Notes under the pieces: model-generated
The model's input: only the letters and a program-made list of their open reading frames with translations
Told to the model about the DNA's origin: nothing
The model's database searches: none
Made by a program: the position numbers and the translations under genes
Shown here: positions 35,335 to 43,207 of the stretch, piece by piece
Layout of the letters: every line of letters starts with the position of its first letter
Numbering within the stretch: position 1 is the first letter of the stretch
NCBI RefSeq assembly: GCF_000154785.2
Contig: NC_015730.1
Location: 992,001 to 1,056,000, forward strand
DNA: 64,000 nucleotides
Origin: Roseobacter litoralis Och 149
Lineage (GTDB): Bacteria; Pseudomonadota; Alphaproteobacteria; Rhodobacterales; Rhodobacteraceae
Reading direction: 5' to 3'

Positions 35335-36621
35335 TCAGGCGGCGGCGTTCTTGTTCGCGGCCCGCTTGGTTTTGCTTGTCGGCTTGCCATCACCACTGTT
35401 GGCATCGATGAAATCCAGAACCAGTGGCCGGATGTTGCGCCGCCAGCTTTTGCCCGCAAAGATGCCATAGTGCCCGGCGCCGTCTTCAAGATGGCTTGCC
35501 TTCTTGTCGTCCGGGAGGCCGGTGCACAGATCGAGTGCGGCGACACATTGGCCCGGCGCCGAAATATCATCTTTCGACCCTTCGACAGTTTTAACCGCGA
35601 CGGTTGTTATTTTGCCCAGATCGACCTTCTTACCCGCAACGACGAACTCGTTCTTGGCAATTTCAAGATTCTTGAAAATGCGTTCGACAGTCGAGAGATA
35701 GAATTCAGCCGTCATGTCCATAACAGCCAGATATTCATCGTAGAACCGGTTGTGCTTGTCGTGCTCCTCGGCGTCGCCCTGCGCGACGCGCGTGATCTGG
35801 TTCATGAAGGCTTTGCTGTGCGTTTCGCCATTCATTGAGATGAACGAGCTGAGTTGCAGCAGGCCGGGATAGACCATGCGACCTACACCGGGGTATTTGA
35901 ACCCAACGCGCTGGATCATCATTTCTTCCAGCTGGCCCATCGTCACGCGGCGGCCAAAGTCGGTCACATCCGTCGGTGTCGCATCGGGATCCACCGGACC
36001 ACCGATGAGCGTCAGACTGCGCGGCTGTGCGCTTGGGTCTTCCTCGGCAAGATAGGCGGTTGCAGCCAAGGCCAGCGGGGCAGGCTGGCAGACGGCAATC
36101 ACATGCGTGTCCGGGCCGAGCTCGCGCAGGAAATCAACAAGATATAGGGTGTAATCTTCAATATCGAACTTGCCAGCGCTCACGGGAATATCCCGCGCAT
36201 TGTGCCAGTCCGTGATGTAAAGATCAGCGTCAGGCAGCAGGCTGATCACGGTGGAACGCAACAGGGTTGAATAGTGCCCGGACATCGGTGCAACCAGCAA
36301 AACCTTGCGTTTCGGCACGGGACGGTCAGCGACGACAAAATGCAGCAGATCGCCAAAATCCTTTTCCACGACGACTTCGGTGGAAACCAGATGATCCTGC
36401 GCGTCCAAAGAAGGGACGGGCGGGATGTTCCAGTCTGGCTTTACGATCATGCGTTGGAATGTGCGTTCCGTCACTTCGCCCCATGCGGTCATCCATGCAA
36501 AAGCAGGGTTGGGAATTAGGGAAAATGCAGGGTATGATCCCATAGCCAATGCAGAAGCACCAAGCCATTGGTTCGTGTTACGGATCGTTTCCATAAGGTC
36601 GTATGTCGCCATGTATCGCAT
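35335..36621 (-). CDS. phaZ: Intracellular polyhydroxyalkanoate depolymerase
   Basis: A 428-residue intracellular PHA depolymerase. The catalytic cysteine C178 is in VIAVCQPAPLAL, the Cys-type box that replaces the Ser lipase box in this family. Other landmarks are LLVAPMSGHYSTLLRSTV, DWHNARDIP and the late GAGHYGIFAGKSWR histidine. The start is ATG at 36621, with AAGGAG about nine bases upstream. The extreme C-terminus is lysine- and alanine-rich, possibly for granule contact. It degrades stored PHB and is divergent from the synthase gene phaC, so both sides of the PHA cycle share one promoter region. Confidence 0.94.
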   Translation of the reverse strand: MRYMATYDLMETIRNTNQWLGASALAMGSYPAFSLIPNPAFAWMTAWGEVTERTFQRMIVKPDWNIPPVPSLDAQDHLVSTEVVVEKDFGDLLHFVVADRPVPKRKVLLVAPMSGHYSTLLRSTVISLLPDADLYITDWHNARDIPVSAGKFDIEDYTLYLVDFLRELGPDTHVIAVCQPAPLALAATAYLAEEDPSAQPRSLTLIGGPVDPDATPTDVTDFGRRVTMGQLEEMMIQRVGFKYPGVGRMVYPGLLQLSSFISMNGETHSKAFMNQITRVAQGDAEEHDKHNRFYDEYLAVMDMTAEFYLSTVERIFKNLEIAKNEFVVAGKKVDLGKITTVAVKTVEGSKDDISAPGQCVAALDLCTGLPDDKKASHLEDGAGHYGIFAGKSWRRNIRPLVLDFIDANSGDGKPTSKTKRAANKNAAA

Positions 36622-36697
36622 AAGGGGTCTCCTTGACCATTGCCCGGATTGCCGAGACAGACAGTCGCATCGCCCCCTGAAAGCCAACGACGTAATG

Positions 36698-36708
36698 CTG
36701 CAGGTGCA
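36698..36708. promoter_or_regulatory. Near-match PhaR box between phaZ and phaC
   Basis: CTGC-AGGT-GCA with a final A instead of G: 7 of 8 positions of the CTGC-N4-GCAG form. It lies about 23 bases upstream of the phaC ATG in the divergent phaZ/phaC spacer. A plausible weak PhaR site; the mismatch lowers confidence. Confidence 0.4.
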
Positions 36709-36730
36709 AACATAGGGAGTAAAGGTTCCG

Positions 36731-38536
36731 ATGACAACAAAAAGTGACGAAGGTGTTGTCCCCAGCGGCGAAACACTCGAAAAAATGACCCAAAACCTCA
36801 AAAAAGTAGAGGTGTTGTCAGAACGTTTGCAGAGAGTTCTTACCCAAAAACAAGGCCACAACGCCGCCTTGGATGGCCCGAATCAAGAGTTGTTCGGGAG
36901 GGCGGCGCAAGCCTATTGGGCCGAAATGATGCACAACCCGGCCAAGGTGCTGGAACATCAAATGTCCTATTGGTCCGACACGATGAAGCATTTTGTGCAA
37001 GCGCAGCAAGTGCTTGCACAAGGCAAGCTGGCAGCCCCCGAAGATCCGGGCCCCAAGGATAAACGGTTTGCCAACCCGCTGTGGGACACACACCCCTACT
37101 TCAACTACGTGAAGCAACAATACCTGATCAACGCACAAGCTCTGCAGACCGCGGTCGAGGATGTGACAGAGCTTGACGATCTCGAAAAGACCCGGCTGAA
37201 CTATTTCGCCAAACAGATCGTTGATATGATGTCGCCGACCAACTTTCTGGCAACCAATCCGGATGCCCTCGAAAAAGCGATCGAGACGGAGGGCCAGAGC
37301 CTTGTGCAGGGTCTTGAGAACCTGATCAGTGATCTGGAGGCGAACAACGGCGAACTGGTGGTCAAGCTCGCGGATGAAAACGCGTTTGAACTGGGCCGCA
37401 ACATCGCCACAACACCCGGCAAAGTCGTTTACCGCAACCGCATGATGGAGTTGGTGCAATATACGCCAACAACGGAACAGGTCTATAAAACGCCGCTGGT
37501 GATCTTTCCCCCTTGGATCAACAAGTTTTATATTCTCGACCTCAAAGAGCAAAACAGCATGGTTAAATGGGCTGTTGAACAGGGCCAGACCGTCTTTGTC
37601 GTTTCGTGGATCAATCCGGATCCGACCTATCGCGATGTCGGTATGGAGGATTATATCGAGGAGGGATATCTTGCCGCAATTCGCGAGATCAAGGAGATCT
37701 GCGGCGAAAAACAAGTCAATGCCGTAGGGTACTGTATCGCAGGGACCACTCTGGCACTGACGCTGTCCTTGATGAAACAACGCGGCGACAAATCCATCAG
37801 GTCGGCCACCTTCTTTACCGCCTTGACGGATTTTTCGGATCAGGGTGAATTCACACCGTTTCTGACCAATGATTTCATTGATGGGATCGAGGCGGAGATT
37901 GAAGACAAGGGGATGTTACCCTCGGTGATCATGGCGCGCACCTTTTCGTTCTTGCGCTCAAACGATCTGATCTACGGCCCTGCCATCAAGAGTTATATGA
38001 TGGGGCACGCCCCGCCCGCGTTTGATCTGCTCTACTGGAATGGGGATGGCGCGAACCTGCCGGGCAAAATGGCAATGCAGTACTTGCGGGGCCTGTGCCA
38101 GCGCAACGAACTGGCGGGGGATGGGTTTGAACTGCTGGGCCACAAGCTGACGCTGACGGATGTTGACGTGCCGCTCTGTGCCGTGGCTTGCGAGACAGAT
38201 CACATCGCGGCGTGGAAAGACAGCTACCGCGGTGTCCAGAAAATGGGGTCTAAGGATAAGACGTTCATTATGACCCAGTCAGGGCATATTGCAGGCATCG
38301 TAAATCCGCCGACCCGGAACAAATACGGTCACTACACGAACCCCGACATGAAACTGGAGTACCAGGACTGGCACGCGCGCGCTGACTTTCATGACGGATC
38401 ATGGTGGCCACTGTGGGGCGACTGGTTGAAAAAGCGATCGGGCCGCAAGGTTAAGGCGCGTATCCCCGGCGATTCTACGCATGAAATTCTGTGTGATGCC
38501 CCCGGAACCTATGTTGCGATAAAAGCAACGGTCTGA
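36731..38536 (+). CDS. phaC: Class I polyhydroxyalkanoate synthase
   Basis: A 601-residue synthase, the class I length. The catalytic cysteine C335 lies in the lipase-like box GYCIAGTT. Other landmarks are PPWINKFYILDL, VFVVSWINPD, the aspartate region CETDHIAAW and the histidine SGHIAGIVNPP. It polymerises 3-hydroxyacyl-CoA into PHA at the granule surface. The ATG at 36731 follows ATAGGGAGTAAAGG. It is transcribed with, or just ahead of, phaP and phaR. No phaA or phaB is present in the window. Confidence 0.96.
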   Translation: MTTKSDEGVVPSGETLEKMTQNLKKVEVLSERLQRVLTQKQGHNAALDGPNQELFGRAAQAYWAEMMHNPAKVLEHQMSYWSDTMKHFVQAQQVLAQGKLAAPEDPGPKDKRFANPLWDTHPYFNYVKQQYLINAQALQTAVEDVTELDDLEKTRLNYFAKQIVDMMSPTNFLATNPDALEKAIETEGQSLVQGLENLISDLEANNGELVVKLADENAFELGRNIATTPGKVVYRNRMMELVQYTPTTEQVYKTPLVIFPPWINKFYILDLKEQNSMVKWAVEQGQTVFVVSWINPDPTYRDVGMEDYIEEGYLAAIREIKEICGEKQVNAVGYCIAGTTLALTLSLMKQRGDKSIRSATFFTALTDFSDQGEFTPFLTNDFIDGIEAEIEDKGMLPSVIMARTFSFLRSNDLIYGPAIKSYMMGHAPPAFDLLYWNGDGANLPGKMAMQYLRGLCQRNELAGDGFELLGHKLTLTDVDVPLCAVACETDHIAAWKDSYRGVQKMGSKDKTFIMTQSGHIAGIVNPPTRNKYGHYTNPDMKLEYQDWHARADFHDGSWWPLWGDWLKKRSGRKVKARIPGDSTHEILCDAPGTYVAIKATV

Positions 38537-38550
38537 TTTTCAACGTAATT

Positions 38551-38561
38551 CTGCACTGCAG
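38551..38561. promoter_or_regulatory. PhaR box 1 upstream of phaP
   Basis: CTGC-ACT-GCAG, an exact CTGC-N3-GCAG match to the site reported for PhaR of Paracoccus and Rhodobacter. It lies 15 bases after the phaC stop. Confidence 0.65.
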
Positions 38562-38573
38562 CATTTATTTGTG

Positions 38574-38584
38574 CTGCAGTGCAG
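38574..38584. promoter_or_regulatory. PhaR box 2 upstream of phaP
   Basis: CTGC-AGT-GCAG, a second exact match, 23 bases (about two helical turns) after the first, so both would face the same side of the DNA. It lies just upstream of the predicted -35 element. Confidence 0.7.
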
Positions 38585-38591
38585 AAAAAGC

Positions 38592-38620
38592 TTGCAATGC
38601 TGCAGTGCGGCATCTATATA
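38592..38620 (+). promoter_or_regulatory. phaP promoter with a PhaR-like box in the spacer
   Basis: TTGCAA (38592-38597), a 17-base spacer and TATATA (38615-38620) form a good sigma-70-type promoter. Inside the spacer CTGC-AGT-GCGG (38600-38610) is a 7-of-8 match to the PhaR box. A repressor bound here would block polymerase directly, which fits the known behaviour of PhaR, released when PHA granules form. Confidence 0.62.
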
Positions 38621-38675
38621 TTCCTCAGACGCAACAGACCGGGATCATCTCGGAAGGCGACGAAAGGAATTAGAT

Positions 38676-39122
38676 ATGAGCAAGACACCTGATCTCTCCG
38701 CAATGTTCAAAGATGTAATGGGCGCTTTTCCGGTAGACACCAAAGCATTTGACGAAGCTTTCAAAACATCAGCCACGCTGAATGAAAAGCTCTCTTCCGT
38801 CGCGCTGAGCGCCGCAGAAAAATCCACAGACATTTCCAACAAATGGGCGCAAGACACGCTTGCCAAAATGTCGGACATGGCCAAAGCCAAAGCAGAGCCT
38901 GCTGACTACGCAAAAGCGATGACAGATTTCGCTTCCGCGTATTCCGAAACAGCTGCAGAGCACATGGCTGCTTTCGCTGAAATCGCGAAAAAAGCACAAA
39001 TGGACACAGTTGAATTGATGATGGCCGCTGGCAAAGACATGAGCGAAGACGCTCAAGCCGCAGTCAAGAAAGCCACAAACGAGGCGACTGCAGTTGTCAA
39101 AAAAGCTGCAAAAACCAACTGA
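38676..39122 (+). CDS. phaP: Phasin, PHA granule-associated protein
   Basis: A 148-residue alanine/lysine-rich helical protein without signal peptide. Its pattern (AEPADYAKAMTDFASAYSET and AAGKDMSEDAQAAVKKATNE) is typical of phasins that coat PHA granules. The ATG at 38676 follows GACGAAAGGAATTAG. It has its own promoter with PhaR boxes and a strong terminator, so it can be expressed at high level independently of phaC. It lies between phaC and phaR. Confidence 0.9.
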   Translation: MSKTPDLSAMFKDVMGAFPVDTKAFDEAFKTSATLNEKLSSVALSAAEKSTDISNKWAQDTLAKMSDMAKAKAEPADYAKAMTDFASAYSETAAEHMAAFAEIAKKAQMDTVELMMAAGKDMSEDAQAAVKKATNEATAVVKKAAKTN

Positions 39123-39172
39123 ACCAGAAATCTGATTTGCGCTGGATCCTCCCTGTAAGGCGCAATGAGGTT

Positions 39173-39205
39173 GGGCGAGCTTGTAAAAGCTCGCCCTTTC
39201 TTTTT
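39173..39205 (+). terminator. Strong terminator after phaP
   Basis: GGGCGAGCTT (39173-39182), loop GTAA, AAGCTCGCCC (39187-39196), then TTTCTTTTT. An exact 10-base stem with a long U tract, separating phaP from phaR. Confidence 0.93.
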
Positions 39206-39223
39206 GTGCGTCAGTGTCTTAAG

Positions 39224-39234
39224 CTGCAGTGCAG
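39224..39234. promoter_or_regulatory. PhaR box upstream of phaR
   Basis: CTGC-AGT-GCAG, an exact match 23 bases before the phaR GTG start codon and immediately after the phaP terminator. The position indicates autorepression of phaR. Confidence 0.68.
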
Positions 39235-39257
39235 CGCTATTTTTTCGGAGGCACCCC

Positions 39258-39824
39258 GTGGCGGAAAAACAAAAATCATTGCTCATAAAGCGCTACGCCA
39301 GCAGACGGCTTTATAACACTGAGACAAGCGATTACGTGACGCTTGAAGATATCGCGGGCTTCATTCGTGAAGGGCGCGAAGTGCAGATCCTCGATCTGAA
39401 ATCTGGTGACGATCTGACCCGGCAATATCTGTTGCAGATCATCGCCGAGCACGAGAGCCGCGGCGAAAGTGTCCTGCCGGTTGACGTTCTCAACGATTTG
39501 GTGCGCAGCTACATGACCCCCGGTGCAAGTGTTGTGCCGCAGTTTCTGCAAGCGTCCTTTGAAATGCTGCGTAGTGGCCAAAGCCAGATGCTGGATCAGA
39601 TGGGTTCGATGAACCCGATGGCAAAGATGCCGGGCTTTGAGATGATGGAAGCTCAACAGAAAGCGTTCATGAAAGCGATGACCGGTGGTTTGGCCAACCC
39701 ATCCGGGTGGAACAGCAAAGATGAGGCCGACTCCGAGGAGGCGGCTGAAGAACCGGGCGAAGACCTCGATTCCATCAAGCAGCAGCTTTCTGAATTGCAG
39801 GATAAACTGTCGAAACTAAAGTAG
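39258..39824 (+). CDS. phaR: PHA synthesis repressor PhaR
   Basis: A 188-residue protein. The N-terminal PHB/PHA accumulation regulator DNA-binding region is KRYASRRLYNTETSDYVTLE followed by DIAGFIREGREVQILDLKSG. The PHB-accumulation domain comes next (VLPVDVLNDLVRSYMTPG). The tail is acidic and ends in a coiled coil (SIKQQLSELQDKLSKLK). PhaR binds both DNA and PHA granules, releasing phasin transcription when granules appear. The start is GTG at 39258 with CGGAGG seven bases upstream; ATGs further up fall inside the terminator and operator. One PhaR box lies just ahead of it. Confidence 0.94.
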   Translation: MAEKQKSLLIKRYASRRLYNTETSDYVTLEDIAGFIREGREVQILDLKSGDDLTRQYLLQIIAEHESRGESVLPVDVLNDLVRSYMTPGASVVPQFLQASFEMLRSGQSQMLDQMGSMNPMAKMPGFEMMEAQQKAFMKAMTGGLANPSGWNSKDEADSEEAAEEPGEDLDSIKQQLSELQDKLSKLK

Positions 39825-39845
39825 TTCGCAAGGACCCGGTCTGGG

Positions 39846-41150
39846 TTAAAAGCCCAGACGGTCGCGCATGGCGTACCAGGTCATCGCAAGGATCAACAAG
39901 GGCGTGCGCAAGGCACCCCCGCCCGGAAAAGCCGGTGTGGGGATGCAGCCCATTGTATCAAATCCCTGATCCTGGCCCTCGATTGCGCGGGCCATCAATT
40001 GTCCCGCATGCGTCGCCGTTCCGACCCCATGGCCGGAATATCCCGAGGCGGACAAGATGTTCGGGGCCACGCGCGCAAGGTAGGGAAAGCGTTTCATGGT
40101 GATGCCCAATGTCCCGCCCCATGCGTAGTCGATGCGCACGTCTTTGAGGTGCGGATAAACAACCTGCATTGGTTTGCGCACGAGCGGTGCGATGTCTTTC
40201 GGGAATTGATACCCGTAGCTTTCGCCCCCGCCAAACAGCAACCGTTTGTCGTGGGACAGGCGAAAGTAATTGACCACGAACCTGCTGTCCGCGACTGCGA
40301 CATCCTGTGTCAGCACGCGGTTCGCGTCTTCGCCCAGTGGCTCGGTGGCAACAATGAAGTTATTGATCGGCATCACGCGCGCGGTGACCTTGGGTGCCAA
40401 TCCTGACAGGTAGCCATTGCAGGCCAGCACAACATGACCGGCGGTTATGACGCCACCCTCGGTTTTGACCTTAACGGCTTGACCATGTTCAAGCTCTGTA
40501 ACCCGCGTGTTTTCGTGAATGGTGACACCAGCCGCCACAGCGGCCCGCGCCAGCCCAAAAGCAAAGGCCAGCGGATGCAGGTGCGCCGCCCCCCTATCCA
40601 GCAACGCGCCTTTGTAGTCAGGGGAGGGGCAAAGTGCGTGACATTCCTCAGCCGAAAGCGCTGCGATTTGCGTGTAGTTGTATTTGTTCTGCAGATGCGC
40701 CGCGTAGTCATGCAGATGCGCGACATCTTTTCTGGTTGATCCGGTCCACGCGATGCCGGGTTTCAGGTGGCAGTCGATCTTGTGTTCTGCGATCAGGGAT
40801 TTGACCAGTGCCTTGGCATCCTCGCCGTATTCCCACAGGACGCGCGCGCGCTCAAACCCGACCATGCTTTCCAGCGCTTCCTGATCAACCCGTTGCCCGC
40901 TGCCAAGCTGACCGCCATTACGGCCTGATGCGCCAAAGCCGACCCGATGCGCGTCCACCAGAATGACCCGGCGGCCAGATTCTGCGAGGTGCAGCGCGGC
41001 GGATAGCCCGGTGTAGCCCGCGCCAATGACACACACATCTGCGGTGTGCGCCCCGTCCAGTTTGGGAAACGGTTCAGGTGGCGTCGCCGTTGCCGCATAC
41101 CAGCTTGGCGGGTACTGGCCGGCAGTGTCGTTTGTATATAGCAGATCCAT
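39846..41150 (-). CDS. puuB: FAD-dependent oxidoreductase, gamma-glutamylputrescine oxidase type
   Basis: A 434-residue flavoprotein of the DAO/PuuB family. The dinucleotide-binding motif is VCVIGAGYTGLSAALHLAES near residue 39, followed by GASGRNGGQLGSGQRVD, the usual PuuB/OrdL pattern. Later motifs are YFRLSHDKRLLFGGGESYGY and ASGYSGHGVGTATHAG. It should oxidise a gamma-glutamylated amine such as gamma-glutamylputrescine to the aldehyde, releasing ammonia and peroxide. It is the last gene of a minus-strand operon, 18 bases after the synthetase gene. The exact amine is inferred. Confidence 0.85.
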   Translation of the reverse strand: MDLLYTNDTAGQYPPSWYAATATPPEPFPKLDGAHTADVCVIGAGYTGLSAALHLAESGRRVILVDAHRVGFGASGRNGGQLGSGQRVDQEALESMVGFERARVLWEYGEDAKALVKSLIAEHKIDCHLKPGIAWTGSTRKDVAHLHDYAAHLQNKYNYTQIAALSAEECHALCPSPDYKGALLDRGAAHLHPLAFAFGLARAAVAAGVTIHENTRVTELEHGQAVKVKTEGGVITAGHVVLACNGYLSGLAPKVTARVMPINNFIVATEPLGEDANRVLTQDVAVADSRFVVNYFRLSHDKRLLFGGGESYGYQFPKDIAPLVRKPMQVVYPHLKDVRIDYAWGGTLGITMKRFPYLARVAPNILSASGYSGHGVGTATHAGQLMARAIEGQDQGFDTMGCIPTPAFPGGGALRTPLLILAMTWYAMRDRLGF

Positions 41151-41168
41151 TTGCGGTTCAGATAACGC

Positions 41169-42527
41169 TCAGACGTTGAGCAACAAGTGTTCGCGTTCCC
41201 AAGGCGAAATCACTTGCAGGAACTCTTCGTACTCCGCGCGTTTCACGATCGAATAGACGCGGGCGAAGTCTGGTCCCAGAACGTCGTGGATCGCGTCAGC
41301 CTCATCAAACAGGTTCAGCGCAGAGCCCAGAACACGCGGAATATCCCCATCCCCGTCATAGGCGTCGCCCTTAAATTCCGGCTGCGGTTCTTCGCGACCG
41401 ACCATGCCGAGATATCCGCAGGCGAGGCTGGCCGCGATGCCCAGATAGGGATTGCAATCCATCCCGGCCAGCCGGTTTTCCACGCGCCGCGCGGCGGGGC
41501 TGGACAGTGGTATGCGGATGCCCGTGGTGCGATTATCCCGTCCCCAGTTCAGGTTGATCGGCGCTGCGTGATCTTTCACATAGCGTCTATAACTGTTCAC
41601 ATAAGGCGCAAAGACCGCGAGTGCTGCGGGCATGTGATTTTGCAGACCGGCAATGAAGTGGCGGAACAGGTCGGTTTCTCCGCCGTCCGGCGTGGAAAAG
41701 ACGTTTTGCCCGGTCTCTGTGTCCAGAACGGAGTGATGGATATGCATGGCACTGCCGGGTTCATCCGCAATGGGTTTGGCCATGAAAGTGGCAAAGCAAT
41801 CATGACGCAGCGCCGCTTCGCGGATCAGTCGTTTGAAATAAAAGACCTCATCGGCGAGTTTGACCGGGTCACCGTGCAAAAGGTTAATCTCCAACTGCCC
41901 CGCGCCGCCTTCCTGCGTGATGCCGTCGATCTCAAAACCCTGCGCCTCGGCGAAATCGTAAATGTCATCGATGACCGGGCCGAATTCATCCACGGCTGTC
42001 ATGGAATAGGCCTGCCGCGCAGCAGCCGGGCGGCCGGACCGGCCCATCATCGGCTTGATGTCATGGGCCGGGTCAATGTTGCGCGCCACAAGAAAGAACT
42101 CCATCTCAGGGGCCACAACGGGGGACCACCCTCTTTCCTGATAGAGCTTGCAGACGCGTTTCAAGACATTGCGCGGGCTGAAGGGCACAGGCTCGCCCGC
42201 ACGATCAAAGGCGTCGTGGATCACCTGCAACGTCCAGTCACCCGTCCATGGGGCGGCGGTCGCGGTGCTCATGTCAGGCTTGAGGATCATGTCGCGTTCA
42301 ATGAAACCATCATCCCCCGCCGCTTCGCCCCAGCCGCCGGTAATGGTCTGGTAAAAGATACTGTCGGGCAGGTGAAAGTAATCCTGCCGTTGAAACTTCG
42401 ATGCAGGAACGGCCTTGCCCCGCGCAATGCCGGGCAAATCGGAAATGATACACTCAACTTCGTCAAGCCGGTGCCCCTCCAGATAGGCGCGCGCAGCATT
42501 TGGCAGGTTTGTTATCCAGTCGGCCAT
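41169..42527 (-). CDS. puuA: Glutamine synthetase family protein, gamma-glutamylpolyamine synthetase type
   Basis: A 452-residue type I GS-like ligase. The segments EMEFFLVARNIDP, GQLEINLLHGDPVKLADEVF, HIHHSVLDTETGQNVF and NLNWGRDNRTTGIRIPLSS are the ATP-, glutamate- and metal-binding regions. PuuA-type enzymes join glutamate to putrescine or other amines instead of ammonia. Glutamine-synthetase regulatory features such as the adenylylation loop tyrosine are not evident. It overlaps the amidotransferase gene upstream by 16 bases, so translation is coupled. Role assigned from the oxidase next to it. Confidence 0.85.
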   Translation of the reverse strand: MADWITNLPNAARAYLEGHRLDEVECIISDLPGIARGKAVPASKFQRQDYFHLPDSIFYQTITGGWGEAAGDDGFIERDMILKPDMSTATAAPWTGDWTLQVIHDAFDRAGEPVPFSPRNVLKRVCKLYQERGWSPVVAPEMEFFLVARNIDPAHDIKPMMGRSGRPAAARQAYSMTAVDEFGPVIDDIYDFAEAQGFEIDGITQEGGAGQLEINLLHGDPVKLADEVFYFKRLIREAALRHDCFATFMAKPIADEPGSAMHIHHSVLDTETGQNVFSTPDGGETDLFRHFIAGLQNHMPAALAVFAPYVNSYRRYVKDHAAPINLNWGRDNRTTGIRIPLSSPAARRVENRLAGMDCNPYLGIAASLACGYLGMVGREEPQPEFKGDAYDGDGDIPRVLGSALNLFDEADAIHDVLGPDFARVYSIVKRAEYEEFLQVISPWEREHLLLNV

Positions 42528-43204
42528 GCGGCCCTCTCTTTCTTGAAGAATGCAGCCATTTTGTTGGCGACGTCCATGCGGTCGCTCGGCTGCTCGAGCT
42601 TTGACATCGCACGTGCCAAGAGGTCGTCAGGAACAACGCCACTTCCGCGTGTTTCGATCAACCCCTTAATAAAGGTTGAATCGTATTCCGGGTGCGGCTG
42701 TATGGTCCAGATGCGATCACCGTATAAAAGCCCCGCGTTTTCGCAGAAATCCGATTGGGCGATCACTTTGGCACCTTCAGGGCGTTGCACGACCTGATCC
42801 TGATGCCATGCATTGATCGCATAGGTGCGACCGTCCATCTGATACTCGGTCAGTCCAACCGACCACCCCTTGTCGAATTTTTCAACCCGTCCCCCCATGG
42901 CCTGCGCGATGATCTGATGGCCGAAACACACGCCAATCATCGGACGGCCCGCCGCATAAGCCTCGCGAACGAAGTCTTCCAGTGGCGGGATCCAGTCGTG
43001 GGGCTCGTAAGCGCCATGTTTTGATCCGGTGATCAGCCATCCATCCGCATCCGTGACACTTTCGGGAAAGATGCCATCCACAACGGCCCAGCCCTGCATG
43101 TCAAAGCCTTGCCCCTCGAGCAACCGCTCAAAATACTGGTCGTAGCTGCCGCCTTCCATCATGTTTTCAGGCGGGTGTCCGGTGATCAGAATACCAATTT
43201 TCAT
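42512..43204 (-). CDS. Class I glutamine amidotransferase-like protein
   Basis: A 230-residue single-domain amidotransferase/hydrolase. The nucleophile elbow is MIGVCFGHQIIAQAMGG with the catalytic Cys, and the later IQPHPEYD supplies the histidine. It resembles the stand-alone GMP-synthase-like GATases rather than the PuuD peptidase proper. Within this operon it may hydrolyse a gamma-glutamyl product (as PuuD does for gamma-glutamyl-GABA) or serve one of the two GS-like ligases. It sits between the two GS-family genes, overlapping the second and 3 bases after the first. Confidence 0.83.
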   Translation of the reverse strand: MKIGILITGHPPENMMEGGSYDQYFERLLEGQGFDMQGWAVVDGIFPESVTDADGWLITGSKHGAYEPHDWIPPLEDFVREAYAAGRPMIGVCFGHQIIAQAMGGRVEKFDKGWSVGLTEYQMDGRTYAINAWHQDQVVQRPEGAKVIAQSDFCENAGLLYGDRIWTIQPHPEYDSTFIKGLIETRGSGVVPDDLLARAMSKLEQPSDRMDVANKMAAFFKKERAAWPTG

Positions 43205-43207
43205 GTT

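Noticed and set aside
41187..42797. Plus-strand open frame of over 500 codons opposite puuA
   Set aside because: Shadow of the glutamine-synthetase-like gene; no ribosome site and no recognisable protein pattern.
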